Positions 63,401 to 64,000 of a DNA stretch of 64,000 bases are shown here, in pieces. The notes beneath the pieces are model-generated. The model made no database searches and was not told the origin of the DNA. It was given only the letters and a program-made list of their open reading frames with translations. The position numbers and the translations under genes were made by a program. The DNA is from Steroidobacter gossypii. Lineage in GTDB: Bacteria > Pseudomonadota > Gammaproteobacteria > Steroidobacterales > Steroidobacteraceae. The stretch spans positions 496,001 to 560,000 of the forward strand of contig NZ_JAEVLS010000002.1 in assembly GCF_016801985.1 (NCBI RefSeq). The letters are read 5' to 3'. How positions within the stretch are numbered: the stretch's first letter is position 1; every line of letters starts with the position of its first letter.

Positions 63401-64000
63401 GCGACGGGCGATCTCGGTGACGGCAGCGACGTGCTCGATGTCGGCGGCACGCTGGATGCGGGCGGCGGTGCTTTCAACCTGGGCGCGGGCGATGACACGT
63501 TCATCATTCGCGATAACACGACAGTCAATGGCACGGTCGTGGGCGGCGCGGGTAACGACACGCGCGTGTACGACATCACGACGGTCGCGAACGTCGGTGC
63601 GTTGCAGGAGTTCGAGGGCCTGACCAAGCGCAATTCCGGCACGCTCAACATCAACGGCCCGGCCCCAACGGATCTGCTTGAAGTCGCGGTCGAAGGTGGC
63701 ACGCTGAACATCGCATTGGCGGCGAGCGTGACAGGGGTGCGGACGACGACTGTCGACGCGGGCGCGACGTTGAACGTCGACGGCACGTACGCTGGCAGCG
63801 CCGGCGACGACACCTTCACTGTTGCAGGTACGGTCGGCGGGGCGGGCAGCATCGACCTTGCCGACGGCGATGACGTGCTGACCCTGCAGGATGGCGCTGT
63901 CTTGAATATAGCGGTGAACGGCGGGAATGCGGTTGGCGGCGATCGCGTGGTGCTCGACAACGCCTCCGACTTCACCTTCGATGGTGCAAACGTCGCCGGA
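54488..64000 (+). CDS. giant autotransporter-type adhesin, 5' part
   Basis: An open frame of 3,171 codons that runs off the window end; I followed it through without a stop. The N-terminus MNRIYRVIWSEAQRAWVVAS then ELTKSHGKRSR is an extended signal peptide region (ESPR) of type V secreted proteins, followed by a hydrophobic signal ending LLASTSWAV. Residues from ~120 to ~1,690 are passenger beta-strand repeats (GAGTLTLxGxNTYSGxTxxxxGTL). From ~1,740 to the end come longer units with RTX-like LGAGDDTF motifs. No C-terminal beta-barrel is seen because it would lie outside. It probably forms a long surface beta-helix for adhesion or biofilm. Codon use is Gly/Thr/Ser-heavy and GC-rich. Confidence 0.88.
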   Translation, partial: MNRIYRVIWSEAQRAWVVASELTKSHGKRSRSRVDVAAPIVSKLFVGGFAALLASTSWAVDRYWDVNQTAPGSGGSGLWDLSNLYWSPNASDTLGPYNQAWNNAALDHAIFSGTAGEITLGAPITVNALTFDTTGYTISGTGGNILTLAGTTPTITVNGSASTTSTISAVVAGSAGLTKTGAGTLFLNGPNTFSGGITLSGGTLRASNDAALGAIGNTITTTADAGLTIDSGSTTRTVTIGAGTTLTLNGAGAGSALLTGSGNLNAFFGTTLSNDNNDFTGTVTLSGWYGNTGSIYFTSVRNVGEASSLGAGGTITFTRGDGQDLIRYIGDGDVSNRDWVMEGGGLRRFLNEGTGTLSLSGAFNLAQSTRFEAASADFELLGVLSGGAPGVTFMAGSGRSVTLGEANTFTGNVTLSGGGVINASVLANAGLASSLGQGSLVTITGTTLRYTGTGNSTDRPVTSSGTASIVNDGDGALSMTGDVSLTGTLTLGGTHNGTNTASGVISGAGGIASAGNGVWELTGANTYSGATTVNSGTLRAGTAGAFGASTSYVVNGGTLDLNNFDVTMRTLSGTGGTVALGTGDLTVDVATGESPIYGGAITGPGSFSKLGDGTLTLTGANTYSGDTIVGGGTLALNFGVAGAPTENIISSSSTLNMTGGTVQIIGAASEANSQTFDGLNITAGSNRITATAGSGGMTINFGDVSRSGGQIDFGIGSGVTMSVAPDTTLGGWATVNGSDYADLDENNNIIAFTDYDLEDDAGTWGDNDVVTDTGGTTDSPFTGTVSDSGGDNIVQLGGLRYTAQRNSQVDVAAGQTLGVDGTIIIADDVGSTSQTISGGSVRGAAGGVLGIQQNSAGTFTINSTIVDNGGATGLTIGGTGTGSVVLGNAANTYSGATWITRGKLSVGTLANGGVASSIGDSSAHSSNLVLEGGTLSYTGGSVATDRGFTLMRSGAVSDGTIEVTQSGTNLTFGGEVVSSDGAGLAKSGAGTLTLSNGNNSYTGATTIRGGTLAVTTLANGGEVSSIGASSNSSSNLVIGNGARLQYDGVTDESDRGFTLGTGTSGATISVTSSDTTLTLSGNAVGANNFVKEGAGTLVLAGNNTQNSNTVRAGTLRAGSGTAFGRDIGLMTVASGARLELATFSNIVGGLLGSGTVDLGASGTRLTLYTRTAEFTGTITGAGELAVTGGAVQTLNGCNHDYTGATIVSSGTLSVDCIRNGNVDSGIGASGAAASNLVLANNGTLRYTGGSVITDRGFHLADGWGGIDVTNAASTLEFTGNITNASGGGLVKDGAGTLRLSGTNTFGATLVRGGTLIAGSTQALGAGLLTIHGGATVDLANHSNTVGALDDAADVSAGTLLLGSGNLTLTAGSGQWFFGSIQGTGDLIKTGGEQGLGGCGNSYSGATIIQGGWIYADCLRDGGVNSSIGSSSADASNLVIGGPGNAGLRYTGSGDSTNRRFTLGAAVNYVRNDGTGALAFTNTAPVTYSGTGTRQLRLGGANTATNIMAAELGDNGASATSLVKEQAGTWRLTNTSSDYTGATSISDGVLEVVKLADGGQASSIGASTADANRLGIGTNARLRYVGSGDSTNRLFTLSTGTTLIESSGTGAINFTNSGGLMGFSGTGARTFTLGGTYTGDNIMGVTIRDQSASAQTSLAKNDAGTWILTANNTYTGNTVINDGKLIIGNGGMSGNVGTGQVILAFDTGTLGFNRSDTFNFAGQISGPGIIEQMGEGTTVLTATNSAGTTRISEGTLQIDGDLTTDTITFDDDEATTLTVNGAVHGNGVAATIIGDASSNIVNVNAGGTLTAAGDLGDGSDHVNVVGTLDTGGSTLSLGAGDDTFTLNDGATITGTVDAGSAVSGDTLQVNNVADRTFDGTGFSGFEQLTKQNTGVLTLTGTQTYSLGTNVTAGTLDVDGTINTGAVTLGDNTTLNVDGTLTATAALTGSAGVNTVLVNAGATLSANGNLGDGSDVVTIAGALDTGAGPLSLGAGNDTVTLRDGATISGTGIDGGAAITSDVLVLDNAGALTFNGAMTSGFEQLRKQNVGTATMTGTQTFAATAVDAGVLDIDGTLSTATLAMADATTLNVDGTVQAAGATQTTITGSAGANTLLVNSGANLRATGDLGDGTDIVTLSGALSTGAGSLSLGAGDDTLTLNDGASIAGAGVDAAAGTNDRLVLNNASALTFGGGATTGFEQLIKQNTGIATMTGAQTFVGTAIDSGTLDIDGTLSTATVALADGTTLNVDGTVQAAGATQTTISGSTGANTVVVNDGATLLATGDLGAGADVLDVIGTLDTGAGTLSLGDGDDTFIVHDGTNVVGTIDGGAGLDTREYNINGTADVGSLLGFEGLTKTGTGTINLNGLGSSLAEVEVLAGRLNVASGASIIDAVSTTVANGATLDVQGVYNGSAGNDTFTVAGTVSGGGSVDLGAGDDVLTLQDGAAVNIDIDAGAATTGDRVVLDNASALTFDGTNVTGFEALEKQNSGTATLAGTHTYDSTTISGGMLDVDGTLNTDAISLAHGTTLNVDGTVQATGGAQTAITGSSGVDTVIVNDGATLLASGNLGDGNDVLDVAGTLDTGGGTFSLGAGDDTFVVHNTTQVIGTLDAGDGNDLLNVNVDSGSLVPLGSTTGFESLGKSGLGALEINGASDFVDVQVQAGLLDINVGGSIQTQTATVSAGATLNVDGGFGFTTGADVLTVAGTVTGAGTISMLDGDDQLTVLDGADLSGLTTSLDGGAGNDTLTANITTSATLGGVVGFETLTKQGAGTLAIAGPAGTSFGTVDVQSGSVDVAVGANVTDVSATTVAAGATLNVDGSYAGSAGNDTFTLAGTLTGAGTTHLGDGDDLLTIRDGASLGMVIDAGNDVGGDRVVLDNAAALDFDAANVAGFEHLEKQNTGTAILTGTHTYDSTTVAGGTLDVIDMLATDTAALADNTILNVDGTMQGASGAQAVITGSTGVNTVTVSAGAMVAATGDLGDGSDVLDVGGTLDAGGGAFNLGAGDDTFIIRDNTTVNGTVVGGAGNDTRVYDITTVANVGALQEFEGLTKRNSGTLNINGPAPTDLLEVAVEGGTLNIALAASVTGVRTTTVDAGATLNVDGTYAGSAGDDTFTVAGTVGGAGSIDLADGDDVLTLQDGAVLNIAVNGGNAVGGDRVVLDNASDFTFDGANVAG
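55010..59550 (+). repeat. passenger-associated beta-strand repeats (PATR type)
   Basis: At least eleven copies of a ~30-residue motif, G-x-G-T-L-x-L-x-G-x-N-T-Y-S/T-G-x-T-x-V-x-x-G-T-L, at irregular spacing (for example near 55022, 56040, 56315, 57110, 57440, 58350 and 59460). Between them a second module recurs about six times: a SSIG..SNL stretch followed by LRYTG and D-R/N-R-x-F-T-L. Confidence 0.85.
59730..64000 (+). repeat. long repeat units with RTX-like motifs
   Basis: Nine units are marked by GFExLxKQNxGT near 60133, 60599, 61071, 61531, 61917, 62384, 62760, 63150 and 63609. Spacings are 376-472 bases and fall into two classes, about 465 (155 aa) and about 385 (128 aa). Each unit contains a LNVDGT strand and one or more G-x-G-D/N-D-x-x-x motifs such as LGAGDDTF and GGAGNDTL. 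Confidence 0.8.

Noticed and set aside
1-64000. tRNA, rRNA, CRISPR or insertion sequence
   Set aside because: No cloverleaf, no regular short repeat with unique spacers, and no transposase or terminal inverted repeats were found; only the desaturase tail recalled a transposase.

Overview
The window is high-GC DNA from a Gram-negative proteobacterium. TonB-dependent uptake, an OmpA-like protein, a type V adhesin with an extended signal peptide, HWE and HisKA_2 kinases and a lasso peptide A-B-C cluster suggest a gammaproteobacterium of the Steroidobacteraceae/Xanthomonadales kind. That placement is inference from gene content. No rRNA, tRNA, CRISPR array or intact insertion sequence was seen.

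Left edge (1-6.7 kb): a lasso peptide cluster on the minus strand runs off the window edge. It has a 33-aa precursor (860-961), a fused B1/B2 protease (62-847) and the first codons of the cyclase C (1-46). Divergent from it is an unrecognised protein with an NGSHR motif. Then come an AraC regulator, a methyltransferase, a glutathione S-transferase, a DUF899 protein and a ZIP metal transporter preceded by a perfect Zur-like palindrome.

6.7-12.9 kb: a cobalamin riboswitch precedes nrdA-nrdB, a B12-independent class I ribonucleotide reductase. An internally deleted copy of a methanogen-output-domain (MetOD1) gene and a PAS-PAS-HWE kinase follow. An intact MetOD1 gene paired with a hybrid kinase sits at 38.7-41.2 kb.

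12.9-25.8 kb: a 14-gene minus-strand operon, mostly with overlapping or abutting genes, encodes a group 1h/1l-like [NiFe]-hydrogenase. The order is small subunit, large subunit, HiPIP-like protein, maturation protease, TPR protein, NifU-like protein, NHL-repeat protein, hypF, hypC, SIS-domain protein, hypD, hypE, hypA, hypB. The likely role is scavenging trace hydrogen to feed respiration.

25.9-43 kb: signalling genes (a receiver protein, two Crp/Fnr proteins, a GAF kinase), an SLC13 transporter, a DUF4398/OmpA envelope operon, a cysteine-repeat secreted protein, a fatty acid desaturase, a DUF2254 protein, the MetOD1/hybrid kinase pair, a chromate-transporter remnant and a Tat-exported superoxide dismutase.

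43-53.9 kb: a galactan/pectin side-chain locus with a GntR/FCD regulator, a TonB receptor, a GH53 endo-galactanase, a PL9-like lyase and a GH35 beta-galactosidase. GH53 and PL9 carry near-duplicate carbohydrate-binding modules. Behind the receptor is a small gene with an in-frame stop at codon 7.

54.5-64 kb: the first 3,171 codons of a giant autotransporter-type adhesin, open to the window end. The first part is built of passenger beta-strand repeats, the second of nine longer units rich in RTX-like G-x-G-D/N-D motifs.
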